64,000 nucleotides of DNA from Syngnathus acus (GCF_901709675.1 NC_051092.1:2608491-2672490); one strand, 5' to 3'. Counted from the first letter of the stretch, positions 27,001 through 40,586 are shown. Notes: a model not told the origin generated them from the letters alone. A program made the numbers and translations.

Positions 27001-30000
27001 GCGGTCCATGATGCGAATCATCTGCAGCGCCAACATGTCCTGCCTCAGATCTTCTCCGACCTGAAGACCGAAATGAACAATAATGCCTTGCGTTGAACAT
27101 GGAAAAAAAAACCAACCAGCGTGAAAAGGCCAGTTAGCCAAATGACTGTCATTTCAACTTGCAGCCACCAGAGGGAGCAGTGCTCAATTAATAATACATT
27201 CGTTCTCACGACCCCAAAGGTAGCAAGAAGCAGGGATGCGAGATTTGAAACACTGTTTGCGCACGTTTCTTCAGACGTGTGTTGTACCTTGAACATAACA
27301 TTGATCTCCTCTCCTAGCGGGTCAGCATTAACCAGAGCCAGCTTGAGAGGAAGAGCGTTGGAGTTGAAGAAGGAGCAGGCCTGCCCACACAAACAAGTTA
27401 GGACTTTATTTATTTTACATTCAAGCAAAACCCCCCCCAATAAATATTCCCCCTGCGCGTGTGCGTGTGTTACTTTGATGTTGAGTTCCTTGGCCACCAG
27501 ACTGGGGAAGAGGGGAAGTCGGCAACGACTTCTCTGGAAAAAGTTCTGAACGGTTTCAAGACCCTCAAGAAGAGCCACCTGAACACACACACATCAGCAT
27601 AAGACATTGGCAACAAAGCGTGGAGATCTCCATTGTCTCAACGACAGGCGGACAGAAAGACAAACTGACCTGTCTCGTGGACCCGCCGGCCTGTCTCACC
27701 CTCTCGGCCACGGCCCCGAGCAGCGTGACCAGCTGGGTTTGTTTCTCCAGCTCGGCCCGCAGTTTGGTCCCGCACAGGCACAGCAGGGCGCCGAGCACGC
27801 GCTCGTAACGCCGTCCCCACGCCGCATCCTGCACGGCGTCCTTGAGCAGCCTTTCAACGAGAAAAAAAAATAAAAAAGTTCCAACGTTTGCCTTAAATAA
27901 AAGTGCATGTGTCGCTCACCAGTAGAGGTAGTGCGCGATATTGATGTTGCCGAGCGCCCGGGAAAGCAGCAGCATGACGAGGGCACTCTTGAGGTGACAC
28001 TCGAACTTTAAAGCCTGTGATGGGGGGGGGGGGGGGGGGGGGGGGGGAAATCCAAGAAGGTGAGGAGCGAAATTGTTAAACGGGCGTGCGTTGTGTGTGT
28101 CTCGACAGCCGTACCTGCACCAACTGCGGTAGGTAGTCCGCCAGCTCGTCATCGGTACTCTTCTCAACCCAGCTGACGGCCACCCGCCTGACCTCGGTGT
28201 CAGCAAACCTGCACACACACGCACACACATTTGAGGACTTGCCACAATGACAGACGAAGCATAAACGGCTCATACTTGGAGTCGAGCAGTTCCAGCGCAG
28301 TGACGGGAGGCAGCGGGGGCCAGTGGTGCAGCAAGGAGTGGATGTGAGCCATGCTGGCCCAATCCCAACTGGGCGCACTGGCCAACACCTTGGGCAAGCT
28401 GCTGGGGTGATCCCGCCGGCAATGGAGTCGGTGGTCCCAGAGAAGCTGGTGGTCTGCCCGCCTCAGCCTGTTGGGGGAGGCCCACATGTCAGGACTGTCT
28501 TACAATCATCCTTTTGGAAGGATTTTAGAGCTGACTGCTCCATCCTCCATGATATTACATTCAAAGATGTTTAACGATGCCATGATAGTTGAAATATTTT
28601 GCATGACAATAACTCCAACTTTGTTATTGAGTTGACCCTACGCACTGGTCGACAGCTGACCTCTTTGTATACGATATTTGCTGCTCTCCAAGGATCAGGC
28701 GAGCACCAAAACACAAAGAGGGCAAACACAAAAGCCTTGTGCCCACACGGGACAGCGACACGAATGGCAAAGAAGCGGTTGCGGGCGGCGAGCGAGCGAG
28801 GGCTCGATAAGAAAGCGCTCTGTGTTGATGTGCCAGTTGTGATTTTGGGCAGAGGGAGAGGATATTAGGCTGGAACTGGATCAGTGACAAAACACACAAA
28901 TAGGAAAATGCCGGATGCTGTTCCTTTTTTTGTTATTTTAAAATACTCTTTACCCAAAATTGGACGCTCGGCTGCAGATCTTCTCCAGTTTGCGTCGGAG
29001 GTCGCGATCAAGCTCCTCTTTTGGACTTGGCTCTGAACTGGCAGGTTCCAGAGGTCCCACATACAAAACATCCAGCGCAGGGTTGGGGAAATCCACCTGT
29101 CGGTGACACTCGCAAGTCAGTCTCAAGTTGATCATAAATAAATAAATCTTTGTCGAGCAACCTCTAAAATCTCTCAAGGCACTCGCGCAGAAAAAAAAAA
29201 AACTGTACTGACCTGCAGCACAATTCTCTCCGCAGACATCCTTTTGCGTCCGCCTGCAGAACCAGCAACGCCTCCCTGTAATGACGCCCACAAACACAAC
29301 AGCCGGGTGCCCCTGGCGAGAACCCTGAGAAGCAGAGCCGGTTTCGAATCATCTGCCTGTGCAGGATTGCGGATTTGAATTGCGACCAGATTGCTTCTCT
29401 TCCTACCGTCTGAAGTCAAACAGCGGCATGGAAACTTTGCCCAGCATCTCCGGGGCCTTCCTCTGTTTGTTGGAGTCCGGGGAGCCTCCGGCATTCTGGT
29501 TGAGCACACCGTACAGGGTCAGGCCCAAGATGGACTCCAGCGGAAGCACCGCCACGGCGATGGGGAAATGAATTCTTGACCCCAAAAAAAAATTGGAAGA
29601 TGATTTGGTTGTTGTCGTGGAGAAAAATGTGATGTAAATAAAAGCCCGCGATTGGTCACTTACATCTCGTCCCATTTGATATGGTAGAAGTAGCTCTTGT
29701 ACGTGCCGACTCGCTTGGACTGGACCGGCTTGAAGAGGTTCTTGCCGTTGTGGGTGAGGGAACACACCAGGAAGTATTTCTCGTAACTGTGAGGCACGCA
29801 CGACAAAAACATGACATTATGCAACATTAATGGGTCGCTTTTGTTGAATCTTTAACGGGAAGACAAATGTGGCCTCGACGCACGATTTTGCAGTCGGCGA
29901 AAACACCTGCACATGTACGCGAAGGTTCTTTTCGTTTCTCTTTGACATCCAGGCGTGCCCACGCGCTCCCGAGAATGAGGAACAAGTCTAATTTTAACAA

Positions 30001-33000
30001 GTGTGTGGGTGGAGCAACTTGCAGACGGGTATTCTGTAAATTGCATTTTCATTACTGTTAGACTGTTTTTTTAAGGTTTTTACGCTTTTTTCAATTCCAT
30101 TTGTGAAAGGCAAATTGATCCGAGATCCGTGTTAGAAACAGACAAGCCTCGCGCTCTGTGCCATCTGCGTTGGCGGCTCCGTTACTCGCCCTGTGGCCCA
30201 AGCAGATGGATGACACGCAAGCCAAACTCAAACGCAACGTGACCTCAACAAGAGAGCATCACTCGATAAAAATGTCTGCTAATTCGCATGTGGATGGAAA
30301 AAACAGTGACGACGTTTGCCACCGGCTTGAAATAAATCCGGGCGGCGAGTTTGCAGAAGCCGGTTATTAGGAGGAAAATTGCTACGGAGGGATAAAATAC
30401 TAGAGAGAAAAAAAGGATCGTAGTTTTCATGGTTAGGGTTAGTTAAAAACGGACTTAGCAGCGAGTAAATACATTTGAGAGTAAATTGAGACGAGATCAG
30501 CATTTTTAGGACGTTTTTTTTGTTTGGCAGTGTGCCATGAGATTTCATTGGCTTCAAGTCGAGACTCTAATTTGATCTGCATTGTAGTTATTTGGTAACA
30601 TCACACTTGTGTCTCTGAAGTAGCTTTTTTTTTTCTTCCTCTCCGAATAAAACAGTTAGCACACACATTTTCTGTGCGCGTGCAGAAAGACAACAGTTTT
30701 GTGATTACAGATGCACGACAAGAGTTGGGAATGGAAAATTTGTCCATGTTTGTTCCAGGCACGCACTCGTGCAGTCAGGAGATAAAGCCAGGTTGAAATC
30801 CGACACTGGAGTGGAAAAACAAGCTGTGAGGAGCAACGCTGGACTTGTTTGTTTTGATGTGCGTTCTTTGAAAACGTGTTTTTTTAATCCTCCCTCATCT
30901 CAATCCATACGGCTCAATCACGTCTGCGTTTTACCTGCTGACCCAGTTGGCCGGGATGCCGTGCAGGGCAAAGAGGGTGAACTGGAGATGGTCCGTGGTT
31001 CCGGAGGCTTCTTTGCTGCTCTGCACCTTCTCGGCCGTGTCTCCGTTGAGCGAGGGCGAGCAGAAGGAGGCGGACGGCGCGCAGAAGGAGCGCAGGTAGA
31101 GCTTGGCTAAGTCGTACACGGCCTGGGTGAGCAGCGCCATGCTCTCGTCCACTGGGCTGGCGTGACCTGATGAGGAGGTAAAGGTGGATTCAATTAACCA
31201 ATTAAAATAATCGCAAATTCTAATTTATGTAAATGTAACAAATTAATGAAGACATCTTACCGATTAAGACAAAAAAAACTTAAATGAATGCACCAAATAC
31301 GGTTCTTACCGTTTGCAGTCTGCCCAGATGATGGGGACCCCAACTAAAACAGAAGACTCATTTTTAAGGACCACATACACACCAACAAATATGACGCGAG
31401 TGTTTGAAAGCCCACCATTGGCGAGCGCGTCCTCGGCAGATTGACGGAGTGTCGCAGCCTTTTGATGGCTTCGGCGACAGCCTGAGTCTCCACCTCGTCC
31501 AGAGCGCAGCAGAAGTTTTTCACCGTCTGCACCACCCGGTCCACAGTCTTGTACTGGGTACTCTGAATTTAGAGATGCAGATGTGTTTTGTGAAAAAATC
31601 GGCTCTGAGGCACATCGTGTGCTACCGTTAGCGTGTGTCGCAAAAGTGGACTCAAGAGATGACGTGGACTTTGCAACATTACCTCATCTTGTAGGCAGAT
31701 GTTAACCTGGTTGTGATAACCTTCCAGGTAGTCAATGAGGCCTTGTCTAGCAGCACAGAGGCAAAGAAGAAAAAAAAAAAAAGGGAAGTGATGTCCATGT
31801 ACAATATATGACATTTTTAAAAACTACATTTCCAGGATTACATCATCCCGCTCACTTACCTAGTGGCGGTCTCCTTGAATGGTCGCTCCACGTAGCTTAG
31901 GTGTCTCTCCAAGTTGATGGATGCGTTGTCATCATCCACCTGAGTTGGCACAGACACAAGAACGATTAAGCAGCTGATTGTGAGCGTCAAAAAAAAAAAA
32001 AAAAAACAGACTAGTGAGCGGGTTCGCCGGATTGAAAATGAGGATGAATGGCCGGGCTGGGAAAGCGGTTAAGGAGGACATCTCAGTGGACATGGAAATG
32101 ACTTACAGTGCGAGCCAAGTCCCGTCTCATGGTGGAGTGAGACAGAAGCTGTAATGTGATCTCATTCTCCCACTTCCTGCAGTTCTGGACGTACTCATGG
32201 CTGCCCAGGCTGTGTTTACTGCGACGCGGGGACAACGCAGATGCGAGGTTACGCCGAGCATAAGCACGAATGGCCGCTTATGAACACGGAGGGGAAATGG
32301 AATGACGGCCAATGTCGTGAAAAGAGCTCACTTCTGCAGCACTTCCTCCCGGCCGCACACTTTGAGGAGGTAGCTGGAGAAGTCCACCTGGTCCAGGTCG
32401 TCGTGGACCCAGCAGAGGGTCTGACTGATCAGGAGCTCCACTGGAGAATTCACTGTGAAGAAAAAGAAAAAAAAAGTCTGATGATGGGGAAATAAATGGC
32501 ACTGACTGCCTTGGTGGAGGCCTCACTTTCAATTTCCACTTTCATATTGGAATGCATGAGGAAATCCAGAAGCTTTCCGGTGGGATACTTTGTGGTCCGC
32601 CATGTTTATTGAGTTCTCGTCATAGTGGCGGAATATATGATACGGTGCTTGCAATAGATGGCGGACATTGTGATCGGCCAACCTGCTAATGTCCGTCCCA
32701 TGTTTTAAACGGGCTCATAATCCAAACCAAACCTGTTCTCGGGTCAAAGTAAATAAAGCCGCAAGTGTGTTGTTGAAGTCTCTTAATGGCATAGCTTGTC
32801 GTTTATTGACACAAAGAAGCTAATTTTGCTATGTTAGCGTCTTAAAATGAAGATAAGGAGAGATAAGGCTTTTCCCCAAAAAGAAAAAGGGCGATTAAGT
32901 GAAATATACTGGAGACCACCCCCGGATCCAGTAATAACAGCCCTCCACCCACCGGAGGAATGGAGGCTATTTTGTTTCAGCCTGGAATCGGAGCTCACAT

Positions 33001-36000
33001 TGAGGGTAAGACGCGATGCGCGCCAGAAAGGTTTTCAAGATGTGCCGCAGCAGCTTGCGTGAGCTCGCGAAAGAAAAGCCCATTCCAAGTCAGCAGAGGC
33101 AGAATGATGAGAAGTAGGGCAAAAAAAAAAAAAATGGACTTAACCGCAAAATAAAAAAATGCCTTGAGGACACGAAAACAATTTTCCTTACCGTCACAGG
33201 TGAAGGTCACGGGCTGCTGAGAGTCGGAGATCTCGATGGACACCTTCACGGAGCAGCTGGTGCCGTCTCCTCCGACGTCCCTCTGGGCGATCACGGGACT
33301 ACGGAAGTAGCCGGGGTTGCTGGACGTGTCGCCGTGAGGGAATTTGGAGCGCAGGCTGCAAGGGTGGGGACCAAAATGAGAAAGCTGTGTTGTGTAAATT
33401 CATAACGTTGCCCGGACATGGTACCTCGCAACATCTTTGCAGAAGGCCACCACCTCCAGGTTCTGAGCGTCTTCCGTTTCCAGGGCATCGTTCTTCAGTA
33501 GACCCTTTCCTCTACCCTTGTCCTGATTGCGCAAAAAAAAAAAAAAAAAATTAGAAGCACGCTGAAAATAAAGAGGAACACGCCAGATGAGACATTTCAT
33601 ACACAATCGCTCTGATGTCATCCTTCAAGGTTTTAATTCCAGGAATGCTGACTGTTTATGAATCTCTTATTTTTCCGTTCAAAATGGTGGAGGGCATGAT
33701 TTATTTGTCGTTAGGTGGGAATAGAAAGGCCGTGCTGCGGAAGCAAATCTGGAAAGGGGTTTTCTGGAGCACGCACACACTTGTGAGATAAGCGTCTCAC
33801 TGCCGGGAAATGGCAGTAACACTTTGTACAATTTTACGGGACTGTCTGACAGGAGGAATGCACTTCCCGTGGCGCAGGAAATGCTTAGCGCAACTCGGCA
33901 AAGTGCTCAGTCACGGCTTTGGGAAAAGTGTGACTGACATCGGTTCTGGCGAGGAGGAGGAGAAGGAGAAGAAGTGACGGGAGAGAGAGAAATGCTTGGA
34001 ACGTGGACGTAATCGGCGTTTCCTCCCATCGGAATCGTCTCGGGTGTTTGAACGCGCCAAAGCGCTTGTCGGGCGGCAAGTGTGTCACAATAACACTGAC
34101 AAGACTTCCTGAAATACTTGAACATCAGGTCATCCGGTTCGTAGTGACCCCCGTGAAATATTTTGTTTTTGAATAGAATATCATGTGGCTCTGTCGTCAG
34201 CCGCCAATTCTTTTGTTCTTGTATTTGATGGCGGATAATCAATGTGAGATTGTGTTAAAGCGCTTTGATGAGTTTGAAGGTGGGGGAAAACAATGGAGGT
34301 CAAAGGTCATTCACAAATATTTTGGCGTATTCCACCGATGTAGACTCAATTTGACCTTCTTGTGGCAGCGCATTTGCTGAGCTGGCAATATTTATATAAA
34401 TTGTCCTGTGCTTTTATCACGACCGGCACATAGTAAGCAAAAAAAAAAAAAAAAAGGCTGAATCAAACAAACAAACAGAGTGCGGTGAGACAGGCCGCCC
34501 TTTGTTGGAGGCGCTCATGTGATTCCCACGTTGGTTAAAAAGCCTTTTCTGCCTTTTCATCGCTGTGATGCCGGCCGGCCGGGGCAGCGCGAAGACGGCG
34601 GACCGACCGTGAGAAAGGCTCGTGTTCACACCGCCAGTTGGAATGTGACAAATTGCGCACTGTCATGACCAGAAGGTGGAACTGCTGTGTGTGACAAACA
34701 CGTTTGACACAAAGTGGCACATTGAGACCACAGGGAGGAAAAAAAAAAAAAAAGTGACCATAGAAAATGTCATTTTTAACAGCTGCTATGGCAAAACAAA
34801 TTGTGATCAATTTAAGAGCGGAATTTCTTAAAATCCAAGACCGCTCTGGTTCAGTGACTATTTTGACCTTTCTTTGACCTTTCATAGTTGACCGCTATCA
34901 TTTTTGCGTGTTGGCGCCAACGATCACGCAAAAATCAATGGCGTCCCTAACAGATCAATTAATTGCAACAACGCCGGAGACAAATTGCGAGCAGTCGGCG
35001 GAGCGCGTCTGCCTCGTGTTTACAAACATGCAAATCGATGTGGGCAAGTGCTGTTGCAAGCTCACCACGCTTCCTCTTTCGAACGGGAAGTGAGCGTGGG
35101 TATGATTTGGAGTCAAATCTTCAAAAGACACGCATAAGAAAGAAAAAAAAAAAAAATCAAAACACGTTTCACTTCATATGTGAGGAAATTCTTTCGGTCA
35201 GTAAACCAAATGAAAGGTTCCATCGGGAGACTCGGCTCCTACTGTTGCCATCTCCGGCACGGCAACAGCCAAAGCATCCACTGTGCTAAGTGCACCGCAA
35301 TTAGAGCATGAAATAAAAAAAGATCAAAAGCGCTGAGGTGGTCTGCAAGTCGAGGAGTTCACATGGTAGCTCTGTCTCGACGGCAACAACCTGCGCCGAA
35401 TTGAAGATTAAATTGCCCGAGCGGATAAAGATCAACAAGAAGGCGGAAAGGCAAGGCAAGACAAGCGGGAACACGCTTGATCGGTCTGCGCTTCAGTGTG
35501 TTTGGGGTATGTCCTAAAATTTTGCTGACACATCCGAAGGGGGGGGGGGGGGGGGGGGGGAACCATTATCGCACTTGGATGAACTCCGAAGGGAGCGGCG
35601 TTGTTTGGATGGATGCACACTTAGGGTAAGAGCAGGAGCCATTTTAAGAGCTTTTAAAAAAAAAAAAAAGGGCATGCATGGAGAGGAACTAAACTTAAAT
35701 TAGGCAAACACCTTGGAGAGATTGGCTAACAACACTGACACAGAGTCAGACGGCTTCTAAAGTGCAAAGCAATATTTCGGAGGAAATGCACAAAACTTGT
35801 GCAAGATTTAAACGTGTGCTACTTTAAGACAGCAAAGTCTCAAAGAGCAGACATGAAGGCGTTGATCGAGGACATTCCACACGCCGGTCGCCATGGCGAC
35901 CCTCTTACGTATTGCCATGAAAGGTTTTCTTTGCGATGAACAGAGTGAGATGCTTGTTGACACTCGTTGATATTTTAACTGGAGCTATTTTACGAGACAA

Positions 36001-37419
36001 TCCCGCTTCTTGATTTTTACATTCATTTGGATAAAAGTATCGGGGGTAGGGGGCAGTTTCTGTAAAAACAAGTCAAAATTGCCACCAAACAACATATGGA
36101 CATTTAAAAAAAACAAAAACCCTTTACCCACAGCGATGTCCTGAGGAGATGTTCTAAATATTCCTCACTTGTGTTTCAAACCACAGACTGACAACAAAGT
36201 CCGCTTAATTGGAAAATGAAGCAGCACTGAACTGCTGATTGATTAGATTTAGGTGTTGTGCACCTACCTGACAGTTTGCTTTGTGCTGTGAGGAACTTCC
36301 CGGGATGTTGAGCGAGTGGCTCCTGGTGACGGCGGCCCCGGTCGACGCCCTCCTCTGTTGCGACCGGGCCGACCCGGACGCTTCCCCCTTGTTACTTTTT
36401 TCTTCAGTCTCCAGAACGGCGTCCCAGGGATCCCCGGCGGGAACGCCCAGCGCCTCATCGGGTTGGTCAACCGGCGGCGTGCCCGCTTCCTCGTTGTCGG
36501 GTTTGCGCTTGGTCAGCGGGTCCAGGTCCAGCCAGTCGAAGCGGCCGATGCCGGTGGATTCCGCGGCCGCCGGTTGCTGGGGCGCCGGGTTGGGTGCCAG
36601 GGAGGCGGCGCGCGCCGGAGCCGAATCTAAGTCAGTGCAGGTCGACTTGCCGTTCTTCAAGTATTCCGAGGTGCTGGCAATCTTGTCAAAGAGCTTTGCC
36701 ATCTCGGGGTCCACAGCAGGCGGCGGGGGGAACACCATGGCGGCGGCGGCGGCGCTGGTGGCAGGCTGGATGGGAGCAAAGGCCAGGAAAGAAGTCTGCT
36801 GGGCAGGCAGCGGCATGAAGGGTGACATGGCTGGAGGGAAGCCGTTCTGAAACGGCTTGGAGAACGAGGCGGAAGGGAACAAGGGTGCCGGCTGATGGGT
36901 GGGCGTGGACACGGCCGAACTCGACGGCGTGGACAGGATGGGCGTCCATTGGGAACCTTGGAAAGGGGAGGAGCTACCCGTATTGCCTCCGGGATAAGAA
37001 GCGCTGAGGTTAAAGCCCAGCAGCGACGACGGGCGGGTTACTTTACTGTTGGCCCCAAAATCTTCATCCAGCAGGAGCTTCTCCAGCTCCTTGTTGGTCA
37101 GCTTGTCCACATCGATGTCCCTGAACTTGTTGGCCTCCGGCTGCTTCTTGGTCTCGGGGAACACAATGAGGTCCTTTTCTGGTCTCTTGGCGGCGGGCAA
37201 ACGTTGAGAAGAAGCGGAAGGGACGCTGGCAGACTTGGGCTTGGTTGACTTGGGAGGAGAGGACTTCCCGGTGGGAGAAGAGGAGAACGTGTGCCTCTTG
37301 TCCCTCTGAAGCTTTGCTAAAGCCTCCTCTTCCATGCGAAGGGCTTCCTCTTTACCCACAAGCCCCTTAGGCTGGGGGACATCCATCTTAAAGCCATTAC
37401 CTCTCGATATCTGGGCCAT
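24049..37419 (-). CDS. pik3c2a: Class II phosphoinositide 3-kinase C2-alpha
   Basis: Makes PI(3,4)P2 and PI3P at clathrin-coated pits and endosomes. Thirty-two coding exons join in frame to 1720 residues (human about 1686). First exon 37419-36268; then 33522-33425, 33355-33192, 32452-32332, 32218-32107, 31939-31860, 31746-31683, 31562-31416, 31343-31310, 31166-30935, 29786-29664, 29574-29407, 29324-29213, 29096-28954, 28467-28276, 28208-28115, 28014-27920, 27850-27670, 27578-27474, 27380-27288, 27060-26931, 26847-26711, 26566-26397, 26302-26146, 25973-25864, 25630-25423, 25332-25208, 24952-24835, 24760-24679, 24611-24505, 24433-24308, 24231-24049. Order: disordered N-terminus (start MAQIS, then [16 protein letters not shown]), Ras-binding region (about 430-520), first C2 (about 690-860), helical PIK domain, kinase with DRHNDN (1282-1287) and DFG (1300-1302), PX (about 1440-1555), final C2. 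[13 protein letters not shown] separates it from PIK3C2B. Confidence 0.95.
28022..28047. repeat. Poly-G/poly-C run beside a pik3c2a splice acceptor
   Basis: Twenty-six consecutive G on the plus strand. On the gene strand this is a poly-C run ending 5 nt before the CAG of the acceptor at 28015-28017, so it occupies the place of the polypyrimidine tract. Confidence 0.9.
35539..35560. repeat. Poly-G run in a pik3c2a intron
   Basis: About 22 G residues inside the first coding intron of pik3c2a (33523-36267), which otherwise shows no coding potential. Confidence 0.85.
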
Positions 37420-37423
37420 GGCG

Positions 37424-37441
37424 TTAACTGGGAGGTGCCAT
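37424..37441 (-). promoter_or_regulatory. Five-codon uORF before pik3c2a
   Basis: ATG at 37441 encodes MAPPS and stops at 37424-37426, five bases before the main start. It lies in the predicted 5' untranslated part of the exon (37420-37490). Confidence 0.45.
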
Positions 37442-37456
37442 GAGCTTGACGCCTTT

Positions 37457-37462
37457 TTACAT
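37457..37462 (-). promoter_or_regulatory. Start-stop element (ATG-TAA) before pik3c2a
   Basis: ATG at 37462-37460 is followed at once by TAA. If the acceptor at 37491 is used, this minimal uORF is part of the mRNA leader. Confidence 0.4.
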
Positions 37463-39830
37463 CGGGACTGCGAAGCTGAGCCTCATACACCTACGATGAA
37501 AGGACACAGGAGCTTAATACGTGTCAAACAACTTCCCGCCACCACCTTCAGCAAGAAAGCACACTCCTCAAAGGTGCCATTCATCTCGCCACGGGGTCGA
37601 GCGAGTTCCTCCTCTCGCCAGGCACTCCGAAATGCCCCCCCACCCCTCACTATTGTGGTGGAGGAGGCTGGCTAGGGCCACAGCTCGCCTCACACCATTG
37701 TGCGCCTCAAGAATTTGGCATACTAAGCAACCTGAGGGCTGGCTCCCTCTCCCTCGCTCTTGCCCTCGCTCTCTCAGCAACAAGATTGTGTTATCAGCTG
37801 TGCTAACACCGGCGGGGAGTCGAAACAAAGCTGAGATAGTCCGGAGTCATCATATTTTGCCTTCAAAAGTCATGTGATGTCAGGCAATTCATTGTCGCAT
37901 CAACCCAAAAAGTCAGGAAAAAAATGAGCATGTAAAATTTAAAAAGGATTCATTCTGGGTGTTTTTCTTTGGCTTATTAGCATTGTTTTCAGATAACCAC
38001 CATGCAATATATCACAACATTCATTCTACAAGTGTGCACAAGAATTCAAGAAGTTATTCATGAAGCGAGCCGACTCAGTATTAATACACTTGTTAGCAAA
38101 GTTAAGCTAGGCTGCTAACTACCAAGTAGCTTCTACTGCTATATGACAAAAAAATGAAGTGGGAGTGGAAGGGGCGGCGTTGTGGCGCTTTAAGACATTA
38201 AAACAACATTGGAGCTGTCGGCCGCTGTGCTGTTTAAGTATTCAGGAGGCAGCCGAGAATGCTCGCTAGAGTGGAAACAAATGGAGAATGCGTGCAGAGG
38301 TCAACATAAAATAAAAACACTTGGAAGCGACATTGTTCATTTACTTCCTCCATAAAGTGACAACATACTGCTACTTTCCAATCAGAGCTCCAAACTGCCA
38401 ATGTTAGCACTTTGATGGATCAAAGTGCAAGAAGCTCTTGAAAATAGAAAAGATGTAACTGGGGGCATAGTAGACACAAAGCAGGATGGTAAACCTCTCA
38501 AGATGATGCACAGAAAGGTCTGGATTGCTATCAGCTTATCATCTAGTGCCCAACTAAAGACATCATTGTCCACAAAAGTTGTCCACAGAGTCTAAAATGG
38601 CTAAAAGGAAAGTAGTCATTGACATGTTTAGGTCTTGGATTGAAATAATACATATATGTCAATATAAGCATTTTTTAGGAAGGGCTGTCGTCCATTTTGA
38701 TTTTTTTTTTACTGTTCTTGCTCCCCCTTTTAAGATTCGAAGCACAACACTATCATCAAATGGAGCAAATAAAGGTTTATGTTAAATTCCGACTTTTTAA
38801 TCTAGTTTTAAGCAAACAATTAAAACAGCGCTAAGTGCCTCTAATGATGTTTACATATTATACTATTGATACTGATTGGTAAAGCTTTACAAACAACAAT
38901 AGAGCTTGCATGATAAAAACAACCTGCACTCACCTGATTCACTCCAGTACGAATTCCTGACACTGGGCACTAGCATTTAGCTTAATGCTAAAACATAAGT
39001 TAAAGGAACTTGTGTTTTTTAGAATATCGGTTAGTTTTTTTGTTAATTGTCAACACTCGTTTTCGAAGCGATTCGAACTTCCAAGTTGAGTTGGCTGCTA
39101 AGTTAGCGGCTAACAAAATAAAAGAGCGACAGCCACGTTGAATTTCAACACACGCTCGGTTCGCTTTTCTTAACAATGACGACGGTAGAGTTGTTGTGAG
39201 TTCGATTTAATGATTGTTAAAAGTAAAGACGACTCGAGCGCCTCTGTCCCACAACAAGGAAGAAAAGCTTTTTTTTTTTTTTTTTTTTGTCAGACGGGAA
39301 GCGGCCGCTTCCAACCCGGAGGAGGAGCCGTGGATTCAAGGCGACGACTGACCCAAAAAAAAAAAAAGTTTGGTCTTAATCATTTTAGTGAGAGAGGGAA
39401 TGTATCACTTTCTCACCTTTTATCGGTGCGCTGTTCGGAGCCATTTTTGTCCCGCAGCTGCATTTCTTTCCATCCACTTTGCACAGCGGAGACGTCAGTT
39501 CCTGTGGAGGTTGGACGACCCGTTTTTTTGGAGGGGGGGAGGTACTGAGTTGACCGACCGCGCGGTGAAAGAGCCGGTAGCAGCGCCCCCTTGTGGACAA
39601 TTGAGTTCGACCAAGTTTACTTCCGCATTTCTTGCCCCAGTGTGACCAAAAACAAAATCAAAAACACTAAGGTACGAACAGAAGTTTAGATTTTTTTTTA
39701 AACATGACTTACTATGTAATTAATTTGTTTGTAATTGTAAATATTGTTCATGGTTAAAAATTTGCTTCACAACTTACATGCTTTATTGGTTTATTTCAAT
39801 AATAGATTAGTAGAGTGTCTGACATTTTTG

Positions 39831-39858
39831 AATGAATGAATGAATGAATGAATGAATG
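39831..39858. repeat. (AATG)n tetranucleotide microsatellite
   Basis: Seven AATG units in the intergenic region between pik3c2a and nucb2. Confidence 0.85.
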
Positions 39859-40504
39859 TGTTAATTTCAGCATATGCAAAATGCGTAATATAGATTTCTA
39901 TATGCATGGGTGTGATTATTTTAATGCGTGTTTTGCAGGGTTTTATGACATGTGCCATACCATAATTCTTTATATGAAATGTAAAACAACATAACATAAA
40001 ATACGATGAAAATAAAAGGCAAAACTCACTTGAAAGAAATCTGATACATTGATAAATGAACATGTAGATATTTACGAAAATATAGAAAATAAATACAAAT
40101 CTTAATAGTATTAAATATAAACGAATACATTCTTGACCCCAGCTTCCGTGCAACGCTATAAAAATATTAGCTATATTCATTATCGATTTATTATTTGTAA
40201 TAATATTAACGTCATGCCAGAGTTATAACATATTAAATATTCAATAAAAAAATGCAAATGAGTCGAAAGCGTCACAAAGCACAGACCCCGCCCACCCGCT
40301 GATTGACTGAGCGCCACGTACGTTCTGCTTAATCAGCTCGACCACAGCCTGATTGACGGGTTTGTAGTCCAATCGGAATCCAGCGCGACTGCACCGCTGC
40401 TATGACGTCCAATGGAGTTGGGCGTGAGAGGGGCGTCACCATGGTGACTCCCCCCCGCCCCCACCCACCCCGGCTTGAAGGTTGATGCCACGAGCTAGTG
40501 GCAA

Positions 40505-40586
40505 GCAGCAGGTGGCGGTTGTAAACAAACATAAGCTAAGCTAACAAGAAGCAGTCAAGAAGAGTTAAAAGTGCTTCTGGGAGCAA
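40505..40586 (+). other. Probable noncoding first exon of nucb2
   Basis: Sequence ending GGGAGCAA|GTAAGT gives a strong donor at 40587. The next exon begins exactly at the nucb2 start codon. The 5' end is not defined by the sequence. Confidence 0.4.

Larger units (their letters stand above)
37420..40500. other. pik3c2a 5' untranslated/promoter side and intergenic region to nucb2
   Basis: A minus-strand acceptor at 37491 opens the first coding exon. A good donor at 38933 (CAG|GTGAGT on the minus strand) suggests a noncoding first exon near 38934-39200. Poly-T (39271-39288), a TGAA tetranucleotide repeat (39831-39858) and several CCAAT boxes near 40300-40410 are present. No protein-coding frame was recognised. 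Confidence 0.4.

Noticed and set aside
29852-30934. Open frames in the long pik3c2a intron
   Set aside because: No homology-like segments, and the flanking exons splice directly in phase (ending 30935 and starting 29786).
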